Shown here: one piece after another, positions 6,049-14,361 of the stretch
Layout of the letters: each line of letters opens with the position of its first letter
How positions within the stretch are numbered: position 1 is the first letter of the stretch
Source of the DNA: UM-FILTER-39-64 sp964367055
GTDB lineage: Bacteria > Patescibacteriota > Minisyncoccia > UBA6257 > UBA9933
Reading direction: 5' to 3'
DNA: 21,806 nt
NCBI GenBank assembly: GCA_964367055.1
Contig: CAYIWD010000009.1
Location: forward strand, 1 to 21,806
The notes under the pieces: model-generated
Database searches by the model: none
What the model saw: only the letters and a program-made list of their open reading frames with translations
Told to the model about the DNA's origin: nothing
Program-made: the position numbers and the translations under genes

Positions 6049-7343
6049 ACGATTTAATGAATAAAATTGTAAGTTTGTGTAAAAGGCGGGGTTTTATTTA
6101 CCCTGGTTCGGAGATTTACGGGGGATTAGCCAACGCTTATGATTATGGACCTTTGGGCGTGGAACTAAAAAACAACATTAAAAATCTTTGGTGGAAAAAA
6201 TTTGTCCAAAGCAGGGATGATATGGTTGGTTTGGATTCAGCAATTATTATGAGCCCTAAAGTGTGGGAAGCTTCTGGACATACTGGAGCGGGATTTTCTG
6301 ACTCGCTGGTGGAGTGTCAGAAGTGTCACGAACGTTTTCGGCTAGACCAAATTGACATGTCAAAATCTTGTCCGAATTGCGAGGCTAAAAATAATTTTAC
6401 AGAGCCACGGCAATTTAATATCCTCATGAAAACATTTTTGGGGGCGGTTGAGGGCGAAAAAGCGGTTGCGTATTTGCGCGGCGAAACTGCCCAAGGAATG
6501 TTTGTTAATTTTAAAAATATTTTGGATACTACCAGGAAAACATTGCCTTTTGGCATTGCGCAAATCGGTAAAGCGTTTAGAAACGAGATTACGCCAGGAA
6601 ATTTTATTTTTAGAACCCGCGAATTTGAACAGATGGAGATAGAATATTTTGTCCGCGAAGCTGAATGGGAAAAGTGGTTTGAATATTGGCTTAATGAGAT
6701 GAAAGATTGGCTGAAAATTATAGGTGTTCGGGAGAAAAAATTAAATTTCAACGATATTATGGAGGGCGAACGCGCCCATTATTCAAAGCGGACAATTGAT
6801 ATTGAATACGAATTTCCGTTTGGATTAAAAGAGCTTTACGGCTTGGCTTACCGCGGCGATTTTGATTTAAAAAATCATTTTAAGGAGCCGCCGTACAAAG
6901 ATGCGGATCCGCCAGCTGGCGGAGGCGGAGAATTCTGGCCGCACGTGATTGAGCCGAGCTTGGGCGTTGATAGAACAGTTTTAGCGGTTTTGTGCGAAGC
7001 ATACGACGATTCTGAAAAAGATAGGGTGGTTTTAAAACTTCCACCCAAACTCGCCCCGTATAAAGCCGCGGTTTTTCCGCTTTTGGCGAATAAGCCGGAA
7101 TTAGTAAAATTGGCGCGGAAAATTTATGATGATTTGCGGAAAGATTTTATGGTGGCGTGGGACGACAGAGGCAACATCGGCAAAAGGTATTATTCGCAAG
7201 ACGAAATCGGCACGCCGTTTTGCATTACTGTTGATTTTGAGAGTTTGGAAAATGATGATATAACAGTTCGCGACAGAGACACAATGAAACAGGAAAGAGT
7301 AAAAATAAAAGATTTATCTCAATGTATAAAAAAATTACTTTAG
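6045..7343 (+). CDS. glyS: Glycyl-tRNA synthetase, alpha2 (class II) type
   Basis: Charges tRNA-Gly. The 432-aa chain shows the single-chain (bacterial/eukaryotic homodimer) type: the RRGFIYPGSEIYGG start (14-27), the AYDYGPLGVELK block (31-42), a Cys4 zinc site (Cys91, Cys94, Cys109, Cys112), class II motif 2 (FRNEITPGNFIFRTREFEQMEIE, about 178-200), motif 3 (EPSLGVDRTVLAVL, 303-316) and a C-terminal anticodon-binding domain (about 336-425). It is short but complete for a CPR enzyme. Residues 288-295 (DPPAGGGG) come from a 16-bp perfect palindrome and look inserted. It overlaps the previous gene by 4 bp and the M16 peptidase by 22 bp. Usually named glyS or glyQS. Confidence 0.93.
   Translation: MNDLMNKIVSLCKRRGFIYPGSEIYGGLANAYDYGPLGVELKNNIKNLWWKKFVQSRDDMVGLDSAIIMSPKVWEASGHTGAGFSDSLVECQKCHERFRLDQIDMSKSCPNCEAKNNFTEPRQFNILMKTFLGAVEGEKAVAYLRGETAQGMFVNFKNILDTTRKTLPFGIAQIGKAFRNEITPGNFIFRTREFEQMEIEYFVREAEWEKWFEYWLNEMKDWLKIIGVREKKLNFNDIMEGERAHYSKRTIDIEYEFPFGLKELYGLAYRGDFDLKNHFKEPPYKDADPPAGGGGEFWPHVIEPSLGVDRTVLAVLCEAYDDSEKDRVVLKLPPKLAPYKAAVFPLLANKPELVKLARKIYDDLRKDFMVAWDDRGNIGKRYYSQDEIGTPFCITVDFESLENDDITVRDRDTMKQERVKIKDLSQCIKKLL
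6908..6923. repeat. 16-bp perfect palindrome inside glyS
   Basis: TCCGCCAGCTGGCGGA is its own reverse complement. It encodes the Pro/Gly-rich DPPAGGGG stretch between the DFDLKNH block and motif 3, where homologues usually have a short polar linker. Its high GC content stands out against the gene. Confidence 0.6.
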
Positions 7344-8587
7344 ACAATAATCTCCGCGTTATTACCGTTCCAATGCCGGATAGTTTGACCACTACGGTTT
7401 TAATTTTGGTTGAAGCTGGCTCAAAATATGAAACCAAAGAGATTAATGGCTTATCTCATTTTTTAGAGCATATGTGTTTTAAGGGCACGGAGAAGCGGCC
7501 GAAAAGTATTGAGATTTCTTCGGAATTGGACAGCATCGGCGCGGTTTATAATGCTTTTACCGGTATGGAATATACGGGCTATTTTGCCAAAGCCCGACCA
7601 GAGCATTTTGATACTATTTTAGATGTGGTTTCAGATATTTATCTAAATCAAATTTTTGAGCACAAAGAAATTGACAAGGAGCGAGGAGTGATTATTGAAG
7701 AAATTAATATGTATGAGGATTTGCCAATGAGGCGAGTTCAGGAATTATTTACATCTTTACTTTATGGCGACCAACCAGCTGGCTGGGATATTGCTGGCAG
7801 AAAAGAGGTTATCAAGAAATTAGTTCGCGATGATTTTGTTAAATACCGCAGGGAACATTATTTAAGTCAATCATCTTTAGTGGTTGTAGCTGGAAAATTT
7901 AATGAAGAAGAAGTAATTCCAAAAATTGAAAATGTTTTTTTAGGAATTAAATCCGGTCTAAAAACTCCAAAAATAAAAACTATTGAATATCAGGATAGAC
8001 CTGAAATTTTTCTAAAACATAAAGAAACCGACCAAACGCATTTAATTTTGGGCTGTCGGGCTTTTGATGTTTTTGATAAGCGCCGGTTTGCCTTAGAAAT
8101 TTTAGCTGATATTTTAGGCGGTGGAATGAGCTCGCGGCTGTTTCAGAAAATTAGAGAAGAACTGGGCGCGGCTTATTATGTTTCTTCTGACGCTGACCTA
8201 TATACTGACCATGGATATTTAACAGCTTCAGCCGGGGTTGATCACAATAAAATTAATGAAGTAATTGAAGCGACGCTTGAAGAATTTAAAAAATTAGCTA
8301 CCGAGTCAGTAGATAGCAAAGAATTAAGCCGAGCCAAAGAACATTTAATCGGCCATTTGATTATGGGGCTTGAGACATCCGACCATTTGGCGAGTTTTTA
8401 CGGCGGTCAGGAAGTTATTACCAAGAAATTGATGGCGCCGGAAGAAATAATCAAAAAAATTCAAGTTGTTACAAGCGAGGAAATTATGGCGGTGGCTAAA
8501 GACATTTTCCAAAACCAAAAATTGAACTTGGCGGTTATTGGGCCTTTTAGTGAAAAAGAACGCTTTGAGAAAATAGTTAAGCTGTAG
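7322..8587 (+). CDS. M16 family zinc peptidase (pitrilysin/processing-peptidase-like)
   Basis: A 421-aa single-chain M16B-type protein. The inverted zinc motif HxxEH is HFLEH (His46, Glu49, His50), with the third ligand in the ERGVIIEEINMYED block (Glu126 or Glu127). The C-terminal half contains the SRLFQKIREELGAAYYVSS block with the conserved Arg/Tyr of the family. No signal peptide is visible, so it is probably cytoplasmic. Substrates are unknown. It starts 22 bp inside glyS, in another frame, and ends the recO operon; a terminator follows at 8588. Confidence 0.92.
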   Translation: MYKKITLDNNLRVITVPMPDSLTTTVLILVEAGSKYETKEINGLSHFLEHMCFKGTEKRPKSIEISSELDSIGAVYNAFTGMEYTGYFAKARPEHFDTILDVVSDIYLNQIFEHKEIDKERGVIIEEINMYEDLPMRRVQELFTSLLYGDQPAGWDIAGRKEVIKKLVRDDFVKYRREHYLSQSSLVVVAGKFNEEEVIPKIENVFLGIKSGLKTPKIKTIEYQDRPEIFLKHKETDQTHLILGCRAFDVFDKRRFALEILADILGGGMSSRLFQKIREELGAAYYVSSDADLYTDHGYLTASAGVDHNKINEVIEATLEEFKKLATESVDSKELSRAKEHLIGHLIMGLETSDHLASFYGGQEVITKKLMAPEEIIKKIQVVTSEEIMAVAKDIFQNQKLNLAVIGPFSEKERFEKIVKL

Positions 8588-8621
8588 AACCCCTTTACTT
8601 TATCGGGTTTTTTATTATAAT
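8588..8621 (+). promoter_or_regulatory. Terminator merged with the promoter of the AI-2E transporter operon
   Basis: AACCC (8588-8592) and GGGTT (8605-8609) form a 5-bp stem followed by six T (8608-8613), directly after the M16 stop codon. The loop holds a TTTACT -35 (8594-8599), and a TATAAT -10 lies at 8616-8621 (16-bp spacer). The predicted start is about 8628, leaving a leader of about 4 nt before the ATG at 8632. Confidence 0.6.
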
Positions 8622-8631
8622 TAACCTCGAT

Positions 8632-9663
8632 ATGCCAAAAGAATTTTTTGAAATTTCATGGGCAACTTTATGGCGGGTTTTAATAATGCTGCTTTTTGTG
8701 ATGGCGCTTTTTTTGGCAAGAGAATCTTTAATTATTCTTTTTTTAGCCATTATTATTTCTTCAGCCTTAGACAGACCAGTTTCCTACCTTCAAGAGAAAA
8801 AAATCCCCAGAATCTTGGGAACGCTTTTTATTTTTCTGGCAGCGCTAATAATTTTGGCTATGCTGCTTTATACTTTTATTCCAATAGCTATTTTTGAATT
8901 TCAAAATCTTTTGGAAGGTTTAAAAAACATTGAACTCCCGGTTTTAGGCAATTTGGATATTTCTCATTTTATTCAGCTTGATAAGTATGCGGGAAGTTTA
9001 GGTAATTTTGCTAACGCCTTATTTAGCGGCAGTGTCTCTCTCTTTAATTTTATAGGCATTATTTTCGGCAATTTAGTTTTAATTATCGCGACTTTTGTCC
9101 TTTCTTTTTATTTGACCGTTGACCAATTTGGAGTGGAAAAATTTTTGAGAACCATTTTACCAATTAATTATGAGGATTATGTGATTGAAATTTATTTTCG
9201 GGCGAGAAAAAAGATAGGCCAATGGCTTCAGGGTCAAGTTTTCTTGATGCTTATAGTCGGCGTTATTACCTCTGTTGGGCTATGGCTTTTGGGGGTGAAG
9301 TATGCTTTGGTTTTAGGCATTTTAGCCGGGCTTTTGGAAATTGTGCCAATGGTTGGACCGATTTTTTCCGGCGCGATTGCTTTTTTAGTAGCGGTTCCTC
9401 AGTCATTAACTTTGGGTATGTATGTAATTTTGCTTTTTATGCTTATTCAACAAGCCGAAGGCCATCTTTTGGTGCCACTGGTTATGAGAAAGGCCGTCGG
9501 CATTAATCCGGTTGTGGTTGTGGTTGCTCTTTTAGCTGGCTGGGATATCGCCGGGGTTTTGGGAGCGATTTTGGCGGTGCCGGTAGCCGTAATTTTTCAG
9601 GAAATTGTTGATGACTGGGAAAGAAGAAAATTAAAAACAGGAAGATTATTAAGTAATGACTAG
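8632..9663 (+). CDS. AI-2E family transporter-like membrane protein
   Basis: A 343-aa polytopic protein of the AI-2E (YdiK/PerM/TqsA) family. It has hydrophobic segments at about 12-35, 36-50, 60-85, 135-165 and 200-320. The family hallmark at the C-terminal end is clear: QQAEGHLLVPLVMRKAVGINP followed by a Gly-rich ALLAGWDIAGVLGAILAVPVA helix. Family members export small molecules or ions; some act on autoinducer-2 and others on Na+/Li+. The substrate here is unknown, and the CPR copies should not be read as quorum-sensing proteins. The stop overlaps the metG start by 8 bp, so they are co-transcribed. Confidence 0.88.
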   Translation: MPKEFFEISWATLWRVLIMLLFVMALFLARESLIILFLAIIISSALDRPVSYLQEKKIPRILGTLFIFLAALIILAMLLYTFIPIAIFEFQNLLEGLKNIELPVLGNLDISHFIQLDKYAGSLGNFANALFSGSVSLFNFIGIIFGNLVLIIATFVLSFYLTVDQFGVEKFLRTILPINYEDYVIEIYFRARKKIGQWLQGQVFLMLIVGVITSVGLWLLGVKYALVLGILAGLLEIVPMVGPIFSGAIAFLVAVPQSLTLGMYVILLFMLIQQAEGHLLVPLVMRKAVGINPVVVVVALLAGWDIAGVLGAILAVPVAVIFQEIVDDWERRKLKTGRLLSND

Positions 9664-11110
9664 TAAAAAAAATCTTATTACTTGTGCCATAGATTATGTC
9701 AACGCCTCTCCTCATCTTGGCCATGCTTTGGAAAAAATTTTCAGCGATGTTATCGCCAGATATCATCGGATAGCTGGGGAAGATGTTCTATTTTTAACCG
9801 GCGTTGATGAGAATAGTTTAAAAAATGTCAGAGCGGCCGAAAAAGAAGGGATACGGGTTAATGAATTAATTGATAAATACGCTCAAAAATTTTATAAGCT
9901 TAAAGAATCCTTAAATTTATCTTACGACGATTTTATTCGGACCACTGAAAAACGCCATATTTTAGGCGCTCAAAAACTCTGGCTGGCCTGCCAGAAAGAT
10001 ATTTATAAAAAATCCTATGAGGGGCTTTATTGTGTTGACTGTGAAGAATTTTATAAGGAAAGGGAATTAGTTAATGGTTTATGCCCAGACCATAAAACTA
10101 AGCCAGAGCTTATAGCTGAAGAAAATTATTTTTTTCGACTTTCAAGATATACCGAAGCGCTTAAAAAAAGTATAGAGCAAGATAAAATTAGAATTATTCC
10201 GGAAACCAAAAAAAACGAGGTTTTAAGTTTTGTATCTCGGGGATTGGAGGATATTTGTATTTCTCGTTTAAAAGAAAGAGCCAGGGGTTGGGGTATTGAC
10301 GTGCCAAGCGACCCGAGCCAAAAAATTTGGGTTTGGTTTGACGCTTTAAGTAATTATATTAATGCTTTAGGATACGGAGAGAATAACGATAAATTTAAAG
10401 AATGGTGGCAGGAAAACGAAAATAAATTACATATTATCGGCAAAGATATTTTGAGATTTCACGCGATTTATTGGCCAGCGATTTTACTATCGGCGGATTT
10501 AAATTTGCCGAATGAAATTTTTAGCCATGGTTTTATTACGGTTAATGGCAAGAAAATGGCAAAGAGCGTAGGCAATGTCATTGACCCGTATGAGTTAGTT
10601 GAAAAATATGGCGCAGACGCGGTGCGTTATTTTCTCTTAGCGGAATTTCCAGCGACCGAAGACGGCGACTTCACTTATGAAAAATTTGAAAATAAATACA
10701 ATGGCGATTTGGCGAATGGCATCGGCAATTTGTTTGAAAGAGTTTTTACGATGGCGAAAAATCATACATTAGAGGCGGAAATTGATTTGGAAATTAAAAA
10801 TTTACAGGAAAAAACAGAAAAGATTTATTCGGAAAAAATGATTAATTATGAATTATATGAGGCATTAAACGCGGTTTTCGCTTTTTCTAAAAAACTTGAC
10901 CAATATATTAATCAAAAAGAGCCGTGGCGGCTGTTAAAGAATGAAGATGCCAAAGCCGGCGAAATCTTAAGCACTTTAATTTTTGGAGTTAAAAACATTA
11001 TTGATTGGCTTAAACCATTTATGCCGACAAAAATGGAGGAAGCAAAAGATTATCTTAAAAACCTTGATAATCAGAAGGAGAAATTAAATCTTTTTCCAAG
11101 AATCCGTTAG
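9656..11110 (+). CDS. metG: Methionyl-tRNA synthetase
   Basis: Class I synthetase, 484 aa. The HIGH signature is HLGH (20-23) in YVNASPHLGHA; the KMSKS loop is KMAKS (300-304), an Ala variant. A zinc knuckle CxxC...CxxH (Cys126, Cys129, Cys143, His146) lies in the connective domain. WVWFDALSNYI (225-235) and the GKDILRFHAIYWPAIL block (262-277) are typical of MetRS. The C-terminal part (about 340-480) is the helical anticodon-binding domain. The C-terminal tRNA-binding (Trbp111-like) extension is absent, as in many short bacterial MetRS. It follows the AI-2E gene with an 8-bp overlap. Confidence 0.93.
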   Translation: MTSKKNLITCAIDYVNASPHLGHALEKIFSDVIARYHRIAGEDVLFLTGVDENSLKNVRAAEKEGIRVNELIDKYAQKFYKLKESLNLSYDDFIRTTEKRHILGAQKLWLACQKDIYKKSYEGLYCVDCEEFYKERELVNGLCPDHKTKPELIAEENYFFRLSRYTEALKKSIEQDKIRIIPETKKNEVLSFVSRGLEDICISRLKERARGWGIDVPSDPSQKIWVWFDALSNYINALGYGENNDKFKEWWQENENKLHIIGKDILRFHAIYWPAILLSADLNLPNEIFSHGFITVNGKKMAKSVGNVIDPYELVEKYGADAVRYFLLAEFPATEDGDFTYEKFENKYNGDLANGIGNLFERVFTMAKNHTLEAEIDLEIKNLQEKTEKIYSEKMINYELYEALNAVFAFSKKLDQYINQKEPWRLLKNEDAKAGEILSTLIFGVKNIIDWLKPFMPTKMEEAKDYLKNLDNQKEKLNLFPRIR

Positions 11111-11193
11111 ATACTCATAGAATTAATTAGATATCCATATTGCTATTTATTACTTTATTACTATATTTTATTATTAAAATTAGAATATTTGTT

Positions 11194-11231
11194 TTAAGTC
11201 ATTATAAAGCCATGGCTTTATAATGACTTAA
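11194..11231. repeat. 38-bp perfect palindrome between metG and tatD
   Basis: The left arm TTAAGTCATTATAAAGCCA (11194-11212) is matched base for base by its reverse complement at 11213-11231, with no spacer. As RNA it would form a long hairpin with a minimal loop. No T-run follows on either strand, so it is not a typical terminator. Each arm also holds a -10-like TATAAT (plus strand at 11219-11224). The rest of the 141-bp gap is AT-rich without other clear structure. Confidence 0.85.
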
Positions 11232-11251
11232 TCTAAATTATTTATGTATTT

Positions 11252-12049
11252 ATGTTTGTAGATACCCATGCTCACATAAATTTTAGGGATTATAAAGATG
11301 ATGGCGCCGAAGTGATAAAAAGAGCTTTGGAAAATGATGTTTGGCTCATTAATGTCGGCGCTGATTTTGCCACTTCAAAAAAAGCAGTTGAATATAGCGA
11401 GCGCTATCAAATAGGAGTTTTTGCGGCAGTTGGCTTACATCCCACCAGCCTAAAAGCCGAGGAATTTAATGAGCAAAAATACAGAGAATTAGCGCATAAA
11501 CCCAAAGTGTTAGCAATTGGCGAAATTGGATTGGATTACTATAGAATTAAGAATTGTGAAGCAGGAATTATAGAGCGACAGAAAGAAATTTTCAAAAAAC
11601 AAATTGACTTGACGATTGAATTGGGGTTGCCGATAATAATTCATTGCCGCAACGCTAATAATGATGTTATTGATATTTTAAATTCCATATTCAAAATTCC
11701 AAATTCCAAACTGCGAGGCGTGATTCATAGTTTTTCCGGCAATTACAAACAAGCGAGAGAATATCGTAAAATGGGTTTTAAAATCGCTTTTAATGGCATT
11801 ATCACTTTTGCCAGAGATTATGACAAAGTGATTTTAGACACACCACTTAAAGATATTTTACTTGAAACCGACTGCCCGTATTTAACGCCAGTGCCTTACC
11901 GTGGCAAAAGAAACGAGCCACTTTACGTTATTGAGGTGGCAAAAAAGGTGGCGGAAATAAAAGGTTTGTCATTAGAAGAAGTAGCGGAGCAAACGACGAA
12001 AAATGCGAAAGAGGTTTTTAATATTGATAAAATAGTTAAAATTTGTTAA
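11252..12049 (+). CDS. tatD: TatD family metal-dependent hydrolase (DNase)
   Basis: A 265-aa TIM-barrel amidohydrolase. Metal ligands are visible: DTHAH (His6, His8), Glu91 in GEIGLDYY, His131 in IIHCRN, His159 in VIHSFSGN, and Asp207 in ETDCPYL. The substrate-side PYRGKRNEP motif follows (215-223). TatD proteins are 3'-5' exonucleases or endonucleases acting in DNA repair or degradation. Residues 144-153 are encoded by an array of four 7-bp units and look like extra residues just before the conserved strand with His159. It is probably co-transcribed with the downstream kinase gene (10-bp gap). Confidence 0.92.
   Translation: MFVDTHAHINFRDYKDDGAEVIKRALENDVWLINVGADFATSKKAVEYSERYQIGVFAAVGLHPTSLKAEEFNEQKYRELAHKPKVLAIGEIGLDYYRIKNCEAGIIERQKEIFKKQIDLTIELGLPIIIHCRNANNDVIDILNSIFKIPNSKLRGVIHSFSGNYKQAREYRKMGFKIAFNGIITFARDYDKVILDTPLKDILLETDCPYLTPVPYRGKRNEPLYVIEVAKKVAEIKGLSLEEVAEQTTKNAKEVFNIDKIVKIC
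11681..11708 (+). repeat. Array of four 7-bp units inside tatD (unit AATTCCA)
   Basis: Units start at 11681, 11688, 11695 and 11702. Units 1, 3 and 4 are AATTCCA exactly; unit 2 is TATTCAA. They encode the linker segment NSIFKIPNSK just before the VIHSFSG motif. Confidence 0.7.
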
Positions 12050-12059
12050 GCTTTAAACA

Positions 12060-13088
12060 ATGTTTGATGTTATTACTATTGGTACTGCCACGCGGGACAT
12101 TTTTTTAACTAGTCCTGTTTTTAAGGTGCTTCACGATCCTGAACACTTAAGAAAAATCGGTTTTCCGACCGGCGAAGCCCAGTGTTTTACTTTGGGTGGA
12201 AAAGTTGAAGTTGATGAGCCGATTTTTACCTGCGGCGGCGGCGCTTTTAATTCAGCCACCACTTTTAGCCGTCAAGGTTTTAAAAGCGCGGCTTTAATTA
12301 AAGTCGGCAGAGATGAAACAGGTAAAAATATTTTAAGTGAGTTGAAAAGAGAGAAAATTACCCCTTTGGCAATCCGCGCGAAAAATAAAACCACGGCTTT
12401 TTCAGTCGTTCTTTTATCGTCGTCTGGTGAACGGACAATTTTGGTTTATCGCGGCGCTTCCGAAGATTTAAAAAGCAAAGGAATTTCTTTTAATAGTTTA
12501 AAAAGCCGTTGGGTTTATATTTCGCCGGGTAAAATTTCTTTTGAAGTAATAGAAAAACTTTTTAATTATTTTTCAAAAAATAAAACACTAATCGCTTTTA
12601 ATCCATCAAGATATTATTTAGAAATGAGGCTAAATAAATTAAAGCCATTACTTAAAAAAACAAAGGTTGTAATTTTGAACAGAGAAGAAGGGGCTTATTT
12701 AACAGGAATAAATTATGAAAACGAGAGAAGTATTTTTAATAAGTTAGACGAGGCAATAACTGGAATCGCTATAATGACTGATGGTAATGATGGCGTAATG
12801 GTTTCTGATGGAAAAAATATTTATTCCTCCGGAATTTTTAAGGGCAAATTAATTGACCGAACTGGCGCTGGTGATGCTTTTGGCTCGGGATTTGTGGCGG
12901 GATTGATGCGTCAAAACCTAACACCTAAAGCCTATAATCTAAAACCCATTATTGAATACGCTATCCGTTTGGGCTCTGCGAACGCCACTTCAGTGGTTGA
13001 AAGAATCGGCGCGCAGGAAGGAATATTGACAAAAGAAGAATTCGAAAAATCAAAACGTTGGCAAAAACTTCAAATAAAGATAAATTGA
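12060..13088 (+). CDS. PfkB/ribokinase family carbohydrate kinase
   Basis: A 342-aa ATP-dependent sugar or nucleoside kinase. The N-terminal GTATRD start, the CGGGAFNSATTFSRQG substrate-side glycine motif (58-73) and the C-terminal signature DRTGAGDAFGSGFVAG (266-281, with catalytic base Asp272) are all present. The substrate cannot be told; adenosine, fructose and ribose kinases share these motifs. Residues 22-55 include an extra loop between the first strand and the GG motif. Residues 286-295 come from an array of four 7-bp units placed in the helix after the catalytic motif. It sits between tatD and a gene of unknown function with 10- and 4-bp gaps. Confidence 0.9.
   Translation: MFDVITIGTATRDIFLTSPVFKVLHDPEHLRKIGFPTGEAQCFTLGGKVEVDEPIFTCGGGAFNSATTFSRQGFKSAALIKVGRDETGKNILSELKREKITPLAIRAKNKTTAFSVVLLSSSGERTILVYRGASEDLKSKGISFNSLKSRWVYISPGKISFEVIEKLFNYFSKNKTLIAFNPSRYYLEMRLNKLKPLLKKTKVVILNREEGAYLTGINYENERSIFNKLDEAITGIAIMTDGNDGVMVSDGKNIYSSGIFKGKLIDRTGAGDAFGSGFVAGLMRQNLTPKAYNLKPIIEYAIRLGSANATSVVERIGAQEGILTKEEFEKSKRWQKLQIKIN
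12917..12944 (+). repeat. Array of four 7-bp units inside the PfkB-family gene (unit CCTAAAA-like)
   Basis: Units start at 12917, 12924, 12931 and 12938 and read CCTAACA, CCTAAAG, CCTATAA and TCTAAAA, followed by CCC. They encode a NLTPKAYNLKP stretch in a surface helix region, where homologues usually have a shorter connection. Confidence 0.65.
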
Positions 13089-13092
13089 TTAA

Positions 13093-14361
13093 ATGGAATC
13101 TTACGAAAAATTTGCTAAAATTATTCGGGCAAAACCGGAAAATATTCGGTTGCTTGAAGAAAAATTTAGCGCTTTAACAGGCAAAAAAAATCTGCTGGAT
13201 AAAATTACCGAGGAGAATGAAGCTGAGATTAGGAGTCGGCTAGATTTTTTAGGTCTTGGCAGAAATGTATCGGCCAAAGAAATTTATGACGCCCTAATAA
13301 GTAAAATTGAAGCGGATAACGATGAATTATTTAAGGCCTTGGGTTCGCCTTCGGCTTTGGTTTTAAGTGATTGGCAAAGGGTTTTAGAAATTACCCAAAG
13401 AATTGCTGGAGCGCCCAAGGGTTTTTTTCTGAAAAAAGAAAAAGCCGTTGAATTGCTAAAAAATGAGCCGCCGCTGAAAATCCTTGCTGCTTTGAATTAT
13501 AAGAATGTCGAGGCGATGCTTCAAAAAGAAAATGTTTTTGAAATTTTTAGCGCTTTGCGGTTTGTCGAGGGAAATGACTGGCTGAATAAAATCTTTTTTA
13601 AACAATATACGTATCTAAAACCTGATGATTTTGAAACAAGAGAAATCAAGATTTTGGCTCTGCCGGAAAGATGGGCAAAAATCGCCAAAGGTTTTATCAA
13701 GCATAAATATCACAATATCAGCCACCTAAAAGAAATGGGAATAATCTATATTATTCCATTGTCTTTGGAAATTTCCGGCGAAACGATGCGGAATTTTATT
13801 TTAATCCTTCATTATTTTAATGAAGTGAAATTTTATTCTGAGTTATTTGAAATGTTTAGCCGCGAGCCGGGCAGTTTTTCCGAAAATTTAATCTCCTTGC
13901 TGCGCGGCGATATTATAAGCGAGCCTTTAACGGTTCAGCTAACGGCTCACCCAGAAAAAACAAATTGGCTGATTATTCAGAGGTATTTGGCTAAAGATAA
14001 TGAAAATGATTGGCGGCTGTTTGAGCCGCACGTTAATCCCGAAGCAATTCATTGGGAAAAAGCCGAAAAAATGCTGGTATCTTGCGGTAGAATGCTTGAT
14101 AATTTTTCGTTTGATTTATCTTTTTGGGAAAATCTAGATTGGGTTGGTGATTATTTTAAAAATGGAAATGGCAGCGAAATATTAGTCAGTTTTAATTTGA
14201 TTGATATAGCAATGTCTTTGGTTAAGGAAAAAGAATTAGTTAAATATTTATATCATCATCAAGAGGCGTTGTGGAACAAAATTTTTATTGAATATTTCGG
14301 AATAGAAAAAATGGAAGAGATGATAAAAGAAAATATTATTAAGGGGTGGTTTGAGGTGTAG
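13093..14361 (+). CDS. Uncharacterised helical protein, probably CPR-conserved
   Basis: A 422-aa protein that I do not recognise as a named family. It is rich in charged residues, with no signal peptide or membrane helix, so it is likely cytoplasmic. The composition and spacing suggest mostly alpha-helical structure, with repeated motifs of the kind seen in helical-repeat proteins (AALNYKNVEAMLQKENVFEIFSALRF near 150). A notable segment is FEPHVNPEAIHWEKAEKM (near 312-330). The start lies 4 bp after the PfkB-family stop, so it is the last gene of that operon. Its final 23 bp overlap the convergent glycosyltransferase gene. Confidence 0.75.
   Translation: MESYEKFAKIIRAKPENIRLLEEKFSALTGKKNLLDKITEENEAEIRSRLDFLGLGRNVSAKEIYDALISKIEADNDELFKALGSPSALVLSDWQRVLEITQRIAGAPKGFFLKKEKAVELLKNEPPLKILAALNYKNVEAMLQKENVFEIFSALRFVEGNDWLNKIFFKQYTYLKPDDFETREIKILALPERWAKIAKGFIKHKYHNISHLKEMGIIYIIPLSLEISGETMRNFILILHYFNEVKFYSELFEMFSREPGSFSENLISLLRGDIISEPLTVQLTAHPEKTNWLIIQRYLAKDNENDWRLFEPHVNPEAIHWEKAEKMLVSCGRMLDNFSFDLSFWENLDWVGDYFKNGNGSEILVSFNLIDIAMSLVKEKELVKYLYHHQEALWNKIFIEYFGIEKMEEMIKENIIKGWFEV

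Noticed and set aside
6326..6751. Leftward 141-aa frame inside glyS
   Set aside because: It is antisense to clearly conserved GlyRS sequence including the zinc site and motif 2, so it is a shadow frame.
9222..9506. Alternative 94-aa frame within the AI-2E gene
   Set aside because: It is out of frame with a well-recognised membrane protein and rich in Ser, Phe, Tyr and Cys, typical of a shadow frame.
11111..11193. Near-repeats TAGATACTCAT and TAGATATCCAT after metG
   Set aside because: Two similar 11-mers in very AT-rich DNA with no further copies and no evident structure; likely chance.
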